From NCBI GenBank assembly GCA_027563935.2, contig CM050450.1:11267957-11331956 (forward strand): DNA of 64,000 nt, written 5' to 3'. The DNA comes from Costus lasius (taxonomy: Eukaryota; Streptophyta; Magnoliopsida; Zingiberales; Costaceae). The notes beneath the pieces are model-generated. The model was not told the DNA's origin. It ran no database searches and saw nothing but the letters and a program-made list of their open reading frames with translations. Of the stretch, positions 45,766 through 56,598 are shown in pieces. How positions within the stretch are numbered: the first letter of the stretch is position 1; every line of letters begins with the position of its first letter. A program made the position numbers and the translations under genes.

Positions 45766-47708
45766 TGATGACACAAAACTTCATAATATATTTTGTGTCA
45801 TTTGATGTGTCTTTTTGTGTCATATTTATGTTCTTTTGCTTGTTTTTAAGCCTTATTTGTCAACTATTGCAGAATCTACACCATTTCTTGTTTTTGATCA
45901 TTTTCAAGTTAAAAGTGCCATATTTTGATAGATTTTGAAATATTTGAACACACCAATGGATTCCAGACGTCAAAACAAAGCTAACCCTCAAATTTCAAGT
46001 CAAAAGAATGCTCCTAACAAAAATACGGCACTGTCGTGTAAATATACACGGTACCATATTTCACCGCTTTCAACCAGATGAAAATACGGTGCTGCCGTAT
46101 TTTGCCCCAGAACTTTCACGGTACCGTATTTTGTGCTGATTTCATCCAAAAGACCTAAGCGAGAATACGGCACTACCGTGTAGAAGTACACGGTACCGTA
46201 ATTTTTGGCGATCCAGAACAGAAAGTTTCAGCAGAAATACGGCACTACCGTATTTCACTCCGATTTTATCACGGTACCGTATTTTCTATCGATTTTGAAC
46301 AGAGAGATTTTTGCACAAATACGGCATGACCGTGGGAAAATACACGGTGCCGTGTTTTCTACCCGGATTTCACATAGGGAAAATACGGCACTGCCATAAT
46401 CCGAATACGGTACCGTATTTTTAAACCAGATTCGTGACTTTTCGGGCTTATTCTTGCGCGGGCCATAACTTTTGATCCAAAAGTCCAAATTGAGATCCGA
46501 AAGAAGTGGCAGACTCGTCCTTAAGAGGGGAAGACGCACGAAGTGGAAGGAAGAATTTTTATCACGAATTGAGAGAGAAATCATTAGAGAGGCGGTTAGG
46601 GTTTGTCGTCGCCAAGAGACATAGAGGACATTTCAGGCCATGATTTTCACTCAGAAGCTTCGTCTGGAGTAGGAGAGCACACCCCAGAAGTTTCAGAGCG
46701 TTTGGAGTCCAATCGAGGAAGAAATCATCAAAATAGTGGTGACAGCACTGTTCACAAGCGAAATTACAGGTTGTATTTCAATTACAACCATGTTTTGTAA
46801 CTTTTCTTCCCCTTTTTCGCTTTATAATCCTATGAAATTATGGTTTGTTGTAATCCCTTCACCATGAAAGCTTAGATCTTCTTTTGGGACATGGGGGTGT
46901 AATCTCTTTGTTCCTTAATGACTATAAAATCTTAACTTTGTCAAACTAATTTCTTTATGATAATTTTACTCTTGTGATTGATAGTTCTTTGATTCTTCTT
47001 TGTGTCTTAAATATCAACATGTTTTAGAGTTTTGCGAAATAGACCGAGAGGTTGATTGTTGAAATTCGGAACTCTAGGAATTGTTGAGTTTGGAACTATC
47101 GTAAGAGATTAGGTAGTTCTTCGAATTCTGATTTTTAGTTATTTTATTGCCATGTTGAATTTCTGATACTTTGGATTGAGTTAATGTGTAGACTTGATTT
47201 GATATTGCAAGAGATTGAGTATCGAGTCGTTGGAAACCCTTGAGTAAAACTAGTGTTGAGACTCGGATGCACGAGAGTGATCTTTGAGTTTCCACTTGAG
47301 GTGATCAACCCAGAATTCGGATGGACGAGAGTGATCCTTGAGTTCTTAGCTGATGGTTTACTTATTTCAGCATTGAATAGATCTTGCGCGAGAGTAGGGA
47401 TCGGTTCTTTGTATGATTGTCTGCGCGAGAGCGAGACAATTTATTTATAAAGTAAATTTTACCTTTACCATAATAGAATTAGATTGACAAATACTTATCT
47501 TAATCTAGTCATTAGAAATTAAAGTAGATGAACCCCTAGTCCCGATTTACTCTCTGACATTTTCTCCGTGTTCTTTTCGATAGTTTGATTCACTATTTTC
47601 CGATTACCTAGCTAGCGATAAATTGATTATTCAGTACTTGACAACAAGGTCTCTGTGGTTCAGTATTTTATATTACTTCGAGTATCCGTGCACTTGCGGA
47701 GTACAACA
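45766..47708 (+). mobile_element. E5: lone LTR related to E4, no target duplication
   Basis: 1943 bp, TGATGACACAAAAC...GAGTACAACA. It is homologous along its length to the E4 5' LTR, including GTGCACTTGCGGA near the end. The flanks are GAGAG and AGATA, which do not match, so this is not a simple solo LTR. The palindrome array at 46019-46430 has its own variant: ATACGGC-ACT-(A/G)CCGT and ACACGGTACCGT units. Confidence 0.85.
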
Positions 47709-47710
47709 AG

Positions 47711-47973
47711 ATATGATTGACAAATTATTTGTGGATCCTATAGATATTTGTTTTGCAGCTAAAGAGAAGGTGAAGGACAATGAGAAAGCTCAACCTTTTG
47801 TTATACTCCTTGATTCACTTGAACCAGTCAACTTGAAGAAGGTACAATTTGAAAATTTGCATAAGGAAACAACCAAGGTAACTGATGAAGGTAAAATAAA
47901 CTTGAAATCATTTTCTGACCCTTCAAGGTATGAACCCCTTGGTAATCACATCTTCATTCTGATTTATGAATAA
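47711..47973 (+). pseudogene. E3 C-terminal ORF fragment before hairpin A
   Basis: An 88-codon open frame beginning right at the E5 boundary (DMIDKLFVDPIDICF) and ending GNHIFILIYE. It has no start codon of its own and no domain I recognise. Its position, ending about 35 bp before hairpin A, is that of the 3' end of the element's last ORF. The upstream copy (34058-34320) carries a stop. Confidence 0.5.
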
Positions 47974-48009
47974 CACTACGGTCGAGCTAATGACCTTAAA
48001 CAAGCGCTT

Positions 48010-48027
48010 CTTGGGAGGCAACCCAAG
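48010..48027 (+). promoter_or_regulatory. Conserved hairpin A of E3 (downstream copy)
   Basis: CTTGGG-AGGCAA-CCCAAG, identical to E4; the upstream E3 copy (34358-34375) has one stem change, CTTGAG. It is followed by an internal GGTGATCCC...GGGTTCACC palindrome at about 48236-48274 and two CACTG/CATTG...CAGTG/CAATGGTACC hairpins at about 49028-49058 and 49118-49148. Confidence 0.65.
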
Positions 48028-49515
48028 TTTTCTCGTTGTTTTCATTTTTATTTATTTGCATTGGTTGTCATTTAGTTTTTAGTTTATCATCGTTGATTAC
48101 TCCACTCTCTTGCTTATCTAGCTTATTCTAGGAAATTTTGATCTTGATATACGCTGATTAGAGGTTTATTTATGTGATGTAGATGAGCTATGTGAACAAG
48201 GGATTTTTGCTGGATTTTCACTAAAGATCAGTGCACTTCACGACCAGGTGATCCCGGCAGGGTTCACCCGTGAAGTACACTGGCCATCCGGACTCGACAT
48301 CGCCACCTTCTCCTCTCACGTTTACGACGTTGCATAGAGGACTATGCAACATTTTAGAGCGGGTAAGCTGTCTTTACTCCAGCTTCTATTTGGTTGTTGT
48401 GTTCTGACTATTTATGGATTTGTTATGACACTCTATGATGGATGTTATTTTGATATTGGCATTGTATCATATATGCTACTATTCGTGGGCCTGGTCCACA
48501 TCTACAGGCCCCACCCTCTGCAGTGTATAACACGTATATTTGAACCACTTGTTTTAATGCTTTGTTATTATGCTACAATCCTTTCTACATGTTGTGTGGA
48601 TCTATAAGCTTGCATGATGATTATTTTTAAGGCTTATATTGCAAATTTTATTGACTTGTCATGATAGTCTTGTCTAATGATAGATGTGCAAAACTCTTAA
48701 AGTTAAATGCATGATTGGTTGGAATTTGTCAAGACATGTTGAATATAGTACTTGTTGGAAATCTACTCAATAGTCATGTCCATATGTTCTATGAATTAGA
48801 AAATTTCTAATTGGATTGATTTTAGGTTGTTCATTTAGTGGGTCAAGCGTTTTCATGATTCTTCAATTGATTTTGGTTTGCAATTTACATTCGATACATA
48901 TCAAGATACATAATCTCTTTTCAAACTTTGAATTCTGTTCTATTATTGGGGAGACACTGCATTTGTTATAAGCTAGGATATATTGATTTCTGTTACTTGA
49001 AAAAAAAATCACACTTAGATTCCTCTACTTGGCACTGCGAAAAATGGGCAGTGGTACCGAATGATATAAGTTGAAATCTAAGAAATGTGAATTGAAATGA
49101 AATAAAAAGACTCCTCTACTTGGCATTGCGAAAAATTGGCAATGGTACCTAAGGATATGAGTTGAAGTCTAATGCAATGATCAGTGTTTCATATCCCGGA
49201 TAAAACATTTGAGTTAACCCCAACATTATGAATTGGAAGGATAGGGATGGAATGAGTATTGCGGATGCTTGATTGAATCCCATGTTTACTGCTTTCTGAA
49301 TTGGTTGACATCTAAAAACTGTGAGACCAAAATGATGAATGCTTAAGACATTCCTTTTAGTTGATTTCTTCTGATTAGATCTTTGATTGCTAAAAAAATA
49401 TTTTTTTCTAAACTTGGGTGCGAACTTCAACCCAAAAGATTATTCTTATACCAAGCATGTATTTCAACTTATTTTATAGCTTGAGGATAAGCAAAGATTT
49501 AAGTTGAGGAGTATT

Positions 49516-51195
49516 TGATGCCTAGCATTTTTATAGTGATTTTTATTATTATTCCATGATGAATTTAGGCTTATTTGAATATTTTTACACTCCTTTAAGG
49601 CTTATTTAGTTAAAAACATTAGAATCTTCACTTTTCGTCTGTCTTATTGAATTTCAGGTAAAATCACTCAAATTTGAAGACCTTTTGAAGAATCTAAGAG
49701 CATGGGGTGATTCCTTATGAGAAGACGAAGCTGCCCGTAAAATTTGGACTCAATCGGAGCTTTTTTTGGACTTCACGGCCACGGGGTTCACCGGTGATCT
49801 TGCCGAAGGACGAAACTCACCGCACGCTTCACTTGCAGGTGAACCCCATGGGGTTCACCCGTGATTCTATCTGATGAAACCTGCGTAAAAATATACCGTG
49901 GACTTCATTTGGTAGGTGAACCCGGCGGGGTTAACCTTTGATTATTTCGCAACAGAACTGCATGGGACACTTCACCACCAGGTGAAGGGTTCACCCGTGA
50001 AGCTATCGTAATAACGTGACCTTCACTCGGTTTTTCTTCGATTCCGGGCCCAATACAAATCAGAAAAATATGAAAAAAAATATGTTTTGGAAAGCTAACA
50101 AAGAGGCGAATCGTTTGGGTATAATAGCCCTCTTTTTCGTGACATAGTTGGGGAGCAATCAAGGAAAAGGCGAGTTTGGGCGAGTTGATTGACACCCAAT
50201 CGGATTTTTGGTGATTTTAAGCATGTTTGATGTCCAAATTAGACAAGTGAGGGCTCTTTGAAAAGTAGATTTGAAGGAGAGGGGAAGGAATATAAAAGCC
50301 CTAATTTCTATGACCTAATAAAGGAGCAATCAGGCGACGAAGCAGTTAGGGCGGACGGACACGGCGAACAGGTGACTTCGAGGCGATTTCTGGAGATTCA
50401 ACCATCGGAACTCAGTGATTCTTGTTTATTTCTTTCGGTTCATCGTCTCCTCCCTCTTAGAAACCTTTTCCTGTGATTTTCCTATGTACAAAGAAAGACC
50501 TTTTAGCGTTTCGACGATGGTTGTAGCGTAAACTTTATTTCAGGGCTAGGTTGAAGTCCTCTGACGATTTCTATTTGCAATTCTTGTATTAACTTGGTTA
50601 TTTGGATCATATTCTAAGCATATTTCACTTGAAGTATTAATTTCTTGATATTTACTCTGCCCAAGTATTATCATGTTATAGTTATTACAGTTTATAACGA
50701 AAGTAGAATTGTAACGACGGAACCTCTTTGTGAATCTTGCGAAGGCTCGACACGAAAGTGCTTGTTCTTCGCTCGAGGGTCCATAATCTACCACGGAACC
50801 CATTGGGTTTGTCTAGAACAATCCACCGCAAAAGTAGGAGACGTTCTGGGTAAATACCGGGGTGTACACTTGAAAGAGGACACCATGTACCATAGAGTAG
50901 ATTCGTTATGCATATTTGTAAATTCATGTAACTGATGTTTATGTCTTAACGCAATTAAAATCGTGAGAGTGGTGGAAACCAAAGCCCTGATATTCTCTCT
51001 CATATATTTTCCCAGCTATAGTTGTTTGATTTCTTGCTTACGATTTCTCTTAGTTTTAGTTTTTAAGTTCCAAAAACCACGATTTGATTAGCTTAGATTC
51101 CAAGAATTAGATTTTTTGGTACTCACCTTGTTCCCTGTGGGATACAATATCTTTTGTATTACTTCGATAATACCGTGCACTTGCGGTGCGTATCA
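49516..51195 (+). repeat. E3 LTR, second copy
   Basis: 1680 bp, TGATGCC...GTATCA. It is uninterrupted and reveals the exact E2 target in the first copy (CACCGCACGCTTCAC). It carries the same GGTGAACCCC/GGGGTTCACC palindromes at about 49770-50000, one of them a perfect 22-mer at 49838-49859, plus one copy that has lost its centre. Confidence 0.92.
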
Positions 51196-51364
51196 ACGGA
51201 CGCAGCTAACGGATGCCGCCATCCGCTCCGAAGCTTGCATCGTCGTCGCCTGTAAAAATCGGAGCCGAACCCTAATCTTATTTGGGCTTTGATTTGGATT
51301 CGATTTTGACTCAGTCAATAGGTCCGTTGGCTGGTCCAAATCAACTCCAATTTTGGGCCTAGCA
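51196..51364 (-). repeat. E1 right LTR, terminal fragment
   Basis: Matches about 21116-21282 of the left LTR and ends GGGCCTAGCA, followed by the CCTAC duplication. It marks the outer end of E1. Confidence 0.9.
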
Positions 51365-51369
51365 CCTAC

Positions 51370-52361
51370 TATAATACATAAATAAAAATCTTGTAAGAAC
51401 AGTTTAACAAATATCCATTTTTTTAATTTATAATTATTCTAATTTTTATATAGCCTCTTGTTGTTGTTGTTTATCAAAGCTAATATTAGGTTGGTATGCT
51501 AAATGCTCACCTTATGGTATGGTGGACCATAAATGGTAAGACTACAGAAGTCTTGAGGATAACTAGGTTGGGTTATCGCTTTTGGATCATGTATGTATGT
51601 TACTGAGGTTGTCATGTCTGCTTTTATTTTATAAGTATTAGATATCGTATGTGGAGTTCAGATTTATATAAATGTATAGAGGCTCAAAAGAACTAGAACT
51701 GTCAAATATGAAAAATTGATTTGCACATTGGCAATGAAGCATATGTGGTTGCTATTGCTATAATGCATATATAATCTTTTTATCATTTGGACTTCAATTG
51801 GAATTATTTTCTTCCTATTATGTACCTGGTTTTACTAAAATTATTGTATCTATCCCAATATTAGCTAGGATAAGATTTAGCATTGAAATAAAGAATAATA
51901 TTTGTTTATTTTCAAAGTTTATTATATTTTATGTTTATGGTATTTTAATCAATAGTGTTGAAGGTGTTGTATTTCCAAAAAAATAAATTATTTTTAATTT
52001 TTTATTTGTTGAAATTTTTTTCTTAATTTTGACTAAATATGAACAACAAAAATAATTTGAATGCCGCAAGTGCCGCTTGTTTCTAGCCTCATATAGAGTC
52101 TATATAGGGTTGTGGGTAGGCAGATTATGCGGGCGGGCTAAGCTGAATTTGACAAACTGGAGCATTTGGAACTAGCTTATCAAGGCCAACCAAAGAACTT
52201 AGTACCCGTTTGGAGTTGCCACGCTTATAGCGGTGGTCTAAAGGGTAGCAAAAGCAATCAACTTTCGATAAATTTTTAGATTGTTGTGCTTCAGAACATT
52301 AACAAAATTTTCATTGTAGCCAAAAGCAGGAACAACTTTCGATAAATTTAGATTGTTGGTC
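51370..52361. other. AT-rich flank right of E1
   Basis: No supported gene. The first 100 bp continue the pre-insertion target of E1 (see 17895-18170 and 19284-19554). The word AACTTTCGATAAATTT occurs twice (about 52259 and 52334), with a CGTTTGG-type motif near 52206 that may belong to a MITE interrupted by element F; only one end can be seen. Confidence 0.5.
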
Positions 52362-55300
52362 TGAAGGGAGGCGAGTAGTTGCTCTTCCGGTACGCTCGGT
52401 TGTCCGATGAGGTAGTGGCGTCATTGGACGAACGCAGGCGGCGTTCGTTCCAATGGAGAAGACGAAGGCAACTGAGGCGCGGCGAACGTTACGAACGTAT
52501 GGGCTTTCGAATCGAGGCATTGACGTTAGCGAGGTGACGTTGACGTAGGGAGGCAAAATTAGGCATGTGCGACGATGATTTTGACTGGTCAAAATCGAAA
52601 TTTGATTTCGTAAATCTGGCGATTTGGTGGCTGACGCACGCCGACGTCAACAGAGGCAAAAACGTGATTCGACGCACGACGCGATGTTGACTGAAGGTAA
52701 TTTTGACTCTGTTCTAAATTAGGGTTAGGGTTTTCCAATCCTTTTCAATTTTGGGGAAAAATTTTGGATGGAGAATTAGGATTTCCAATTTGGAATAAAG
52801 TTACGCCCGGAAATCCGAAGGTTTCACGCCCGGTCTAGTGTTCCGTTGGATTACCCTAGGCCGGGGCGTAACAATTGGTACCAGAGCCAGACTGTGGGCC
52901 CATAACCCATAGACATTGGAGGAGACAATATGGCTGCTTTACCCGCAAAGGTGAAGATCGGTCGGAAGTTCCAGAAGATCACCCTCACTGTCAGAGGGTC
53001 ATCAGAGGACGTGTGGCCCAACCAGGACAAAAGTAAAACCAAGGTGGCGGCTAAACCCGAAGAGATGGTGAACTAGGGTGATCGCATAGCACAGATCGAG
53101 AGGGTGCTCTGTCTGACGGGTGATGGGGACAACACAGTGGTTCCCTAGGTGGAGATTCTTCAGAGGACAGTGGACGAACAAAAGTTGCAGATCGAGGCTT
53201 GGAGGTTACAGATCGAGGCTCTGCAGCAGACTCTGGAGAGTCTGATCGACGTGCCAAAGCAGATGGCATGCATGTGGGAGGAGATGCAGGTTGAGATCGT
53301 CATACTTCGTCTGGCCTTGACGCAAGTATCACGATCGGCAGCGACGGCGGAGCAGGAGGCTCCTAAGCCGAAGGTATGGTACCTGAGCCAGCGACGTTCT
53401 GGGGTCCTGATCGTCTAGATATGTAGAAAATTTTATTTGGGATATGGAACAACTGTTTTCTGCAAACCATGTTCCAGCAGGAGAGCGAGTGCAGGAGTGC
53501 ATCGCCTATCTCACAGCCGACGCGAAACTTTGGTGGCGGACCAAAGTTAGTTCGACATCGGGGGCTGCTAGTTAGCCATGGAAGACCTTCCGTGAGGAAC
53601 TGTGGTGGCAGTTTTTTCCCAGAAACTCGACGGATCAGGCTCGTGGAAAGGTGGATCGGCTGAGGCACACTGGGTCCATGAGTACGTCAGGGCATTCTTC
53701 GCTTTGATGTTGGAGCTACCAGACATGGTGGAAGGTGACAGAAAGTATTTATTCATCCAGAACCTTCAACCATGGGCGAAAGCGGAGGTTCAACGCATTC
53801 CCCACTTGACTGGAGGGCGGCTGCGGCGGTGATCGAGTCCTTGGTAGATTATTATAATTCCAGATCAGCACCACCAAGGAAGTCCAGGTCACCACCAAAG
53901 CGCAGCTCCCCGCCGAGAGCTAGAGCACCAGAGAGGGGTAGACCCTTTTCCCGGCAGGTCAGAGGTTCACTGGGACGACGAGAGCCAAATCGTCGTGCGG
54001 GAAGGACGCATACAGAGACGAAGCCACAGGGTTGCTTCTTGTGCGGCGGTCCTCACTGGATGAGGGAGTGCCCCACAAGATAGAAGATTATGGCTATCGT
54101 GACACGGGAGTATCCGAGCACTGCCACAGGGGCACAACAGTGTCGGATCAGGTACATCAGGGCAGTTGCGTGAGATCCGCCTGTGACAGACATCGAGGGC
54201 GATGTCCAAATTGGGTGGGGAAGAATTGTTTGGCCCTTGGACTAACGTGCCAAGCCCATGGACTACCGGGCTGCGCTCAAGGGAAGTGGGCCAAGCACCA
54301 GCCCAAGCCGACACGAGAGGTGGAAACGTGGAGGCCATCCGCATAAGGAAAATGCGAAGTCAATAGGTGGTGTTGACCGGGGATCGTCTTCGTTCCCGCG
54401 AGCTTTGGAGATGTCGTCTTCTCCGCGAAGCTCAGACATGGATGGGGGCAGTGATTGTGCAGCAGGCGCAAATGACGCGAACGCGAGTTTCCCGGACGCA
54501 GCATCAGACGGAAGAAGCAGGCGTGCGTGCTCAATTTGGTAAGGAGGTTTCGGAGACGCAGAGCACGGCGACAGCATCTCTGCGCTATAAGAGATACGGA
54601 GGACGGAACGAGCAAGGGGGATCGATTATCGACTACCACCAGCCATTCTCGAATTTAGGGAAGCAGAGCGTTCGACCAGGTGAGTCTTCCAGCGTCTAGC
54701 GAGACGCCGACGAGAGGGTTCAGAGAGAGTTGTAACCAGCATCTGGGGAGACGACCGGCGAGCGAAGGGAGTGGGGGTGTCGGCGGCCAGGGGGTCATCG
54801 ACGACTTTGGACAGGTTTTGGAGAAGTTATGTAGTTTTTTTGGGGAATAAAACTTGTGCTTTCCTCTCCGACCACTTTTCCCCTATTATTACTCTGTTTT
54901 GCGTCCTAACGACTGATTTCCCTATGATTCCGGTGGTGGACGGCTGTCAGGAGTCCGCGACGGAGGGTTGAAGGGAGGCGAGTGGTTGCCCTTCCAGTAC
55001 GCTCGGTCGTCCGACGAGGTAGCGGCGTCGTTGGACGAACGCAGGCGGCGTTCGTTCCAACGGAGAAGACAAAGGCGGCTGAGGCATGGCGAACGTTACG
55101 AATGTACGAGCGTTCGAATCGAAAAATTGACGTTAGCGAGGTGACGCTGACGTAGGGAGGCGAAATTAGACGCGTGCGACGATGATTTAGATTGGTCAAA
55201 ATCGAAATCTTATTTTGCAAATCCGGCGATTTGGTGGCTGACGCATGCCGACGTCAGCAGAGGCAAAAATGTGATTCGGCGCGCAGCGCGACGTTGACCG

Positions 55301-55480
55301 AAGGTAATTTTGACCCTATTCTAAATTAGGGTTAGGATTTTCTGATCATTTTCAATTTTAGGGAGAAATTTTGGATGGAAAATTAGGGTTTCCAATTTGG
55401 GATAAAATTATGTCTGAAAATCCGAGGATTTCACGCCCGATCTGGTGTTCTGTTGAACTACCTTAGGCCGGAGCGTAACA
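52362..55480 (+). mobile_element. F: gag-only LTR element related to chromoviruses
   Basis: Two LTRs of exactly 512 bp each (52362-52873 and 54969-55480), TGAAGGGAGG...GCGTAACA. They are clearly diverged from each other, so insertion is old. A primer-binding site, TGGTACCAGAGCC (52876-52888, one base off the initiator tRNA-Met form), follows the left LTR. The 2.1-kb interior has Gag remnants only. Flanks TGGTC and AACGG do not form a target duplication. It is a non-autonomous derivative of a gypsy element whose Gag resembles E1. Confidence 0.85.
52930..54083 (+). pseudogene. F gag remnant with zinc knuckle
   Basis: It reads across frames. A coiled-coil-like segment is at 53149-53418 (EILQRTVDEQKLQIEAW). 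The capsid-type block ENFIWDMEQLFSANHVP...ADAKLWWRT near 53430-53545 matches the E1 Gag block. An Arg-rich region and an intact CCHC knuckle (CFLCGGPHWMREC) lie near 54031-54075. Several stops and frameshifts make it inactive. Beyond it (54084-54968) no protease or polymerase is seen. Confidence 0.75.
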
Positions 55481-55485
55481 AACGG

Positions 55486-56593
55486 TGTCACGCCCCGGTC
55501 GGATCGGCCTAAAAACAGCGTTTATCTGCTGTCTCAGGGTCGTCCGGCGGAATACCGGAACGTAACTATCCAGGGTTTCCGACCCAAAATTGAAACCTCT
55601 AACTCCCCGAACAAATTTAATCCCCAAATTATAAGTCGCTCAGAGAAAACCCTAACCCTAATTTGGGAAACCCGATCAAAACCCTAAAATCAGATTTTGA
55701 CCGTTGACCGAAAATCACTGTCGCCAATTTAATTTCCCCTGATGACGTCACTCGCCGAATTTCCGCCGCGCTCGTTTGATTTCGGCCTACTGACGTCGGC
55801 CTGACGTCAGCGACGAAATCGAAATCTGTTTTTGATTTCACCCTCGGTTCCAATCCTCCCTTCAAAATCAGAAGGCATCTTTGCTTCGCCGCGATGCTGC
55901 CGCGTCGCCTCTTCCGTCGGTCACCTGCGCGACGCCTTATGTCGCCGGAGAAGAGTGGCTAGGTAGGGAAAGGGAGCGCCGCCTCGCCCCCAACCTCCAG
56001 TCACTGTCCGGCAGCCGCCTACTGCTGAGATTGCCGCCGTGAACTGGAAACAGGGAAGAACGGAAGTGTGGAGAAGAAGCTTTATTCAGTCTAATTCAAG
56101 CTACAAACTCTCCTGAAGCCGGTGACCCCCGTCGCCGGTGCCCTCGTCCCCTCCCTCGCCGGTCGTCTCCCCAGATGCCGGCTACAAGTCTCTCAGTTCA
56201 CTCACTACCTCCTCCTGACAAAGCTTCCCCAAGCTTTGTTATTCATGGTGGAAGATGGCGTCCGCTGATCGCTGATGGAGATCAATCACCCACTGGAGAA
56301 GATGATTTCGCCACCAGAGCTCCCTCTCCTCCCTTTAAAACCCGAAGTCGCCGCCTTTCTTCTTCCCCCGCGCGTCCGTGGCTTCCGCATCCGAGCGGTG
56401 CGGAGAAGACGATGCGGAAGCGGCTGAAATCAACATTGCTTTGGCTAATTTGGGAAAGTCAACCACTGCGTTCAATTTCGGCGTTGATCGGCTGAAATCA
56501 AAGGCTCTCTGATCAGTTGGGTTTGTACGCGGGTTTGGGCTCGTACGTGGCCCATTTGGCTTTGGGCCGGACCGGTTGAACCGGGGCCCGACA
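55486..56593. mobile_element. G: solo LTR with near-perfect target duplication
   Basis: TGTCACGCCCCGG...GGGGCCCGACA, 1108 bp, flanked by AACGG (55481-55485) and AAAGG (56594-56598), four of five bases matching. No internal region. The TGTCACGCCC start resembles E1, but the body differs. It lies immediately upstream of the LIP2 gene and may supply or disturb its promoter. Confidence 0.75.
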
Positions 56594-56598
56594 AAAGG

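Larger units (their letters stand above)
34046..51195 (+). mobile_element. E3: Athila/Tat-type element, truncated tandem copy in E1 LTR
   Basis: In order: a 5'-truncated internal 3' end (34046-35863), an LTR split by E2 (35864-36183 plus 43450-44822), a tRNA-Asp primer site (44829-44846), gag (45025-45725), the E5 LTR (45766-47708), an internal 3' end (47709-49515) and a second LTR (49516-51195). The structure internal-LTR-internal-LTR means either a tandem array made by LTR-LTR recombination or two adjacent copies, with the first LTR lost. The two internal 3' ends are highly similar. No target duplication remains, consistent with a deletion that also removed the middle of the E1 LTR. No RT or integrase is present. 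Confidence 0.82.
19555..51364 (-). mobile_element. E1: Ty3/gypsy chromovirus, host to nested insertions
   Basis: E1 is the outermost element of the block, about 31.8 kb end to end including insertions. The left LTR begins TGTCACGCCC at 19555 and the right LTR ends GGGCCTAGCA at 51364. Both sides carry CCTAC (19550-19554 and 51365-51369), a perfect target duplication. The coding strand is minus, in the order gag, protease, RT, RNase H, integrase, chromodomain. A primer-binding site matching initiator tRNA-Met adjoins the right (5') LTR and a polypurine tract adjoins the left (3') LTR. Its pol is split by E4, and its right LTR is split and partly deleted by E3. The reading frames carry several frameshifts and stops, so it is inactive. 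The C-terminal chromodomain places it among plant chromoviruses; I do not assign a clade. Confidence 0.93.

Noticed and set aside
45766..47708. E5 as an ordinary solo LTR
   Set aside because: The flanking pentamers do not match (GAGAG and AGATA), so simple insertion followed by LTR-LTR recombination does not explain it without an adjacent deletion.
34773..48607. Repeated ORFs at 34773-34955 and 48344-48607 with matching protein sequence
   Set aside because: They match because both lie in the duplicated E3 3' non-coding region. There is no domain, and one copy starts later than the other.
35497..49430. Matching minus-strand ORFs at 35497-35781 and 49149-49430
   Set aside because: Same reason: shared E3 sequence read antisense across hairpin B and the polypurine region.
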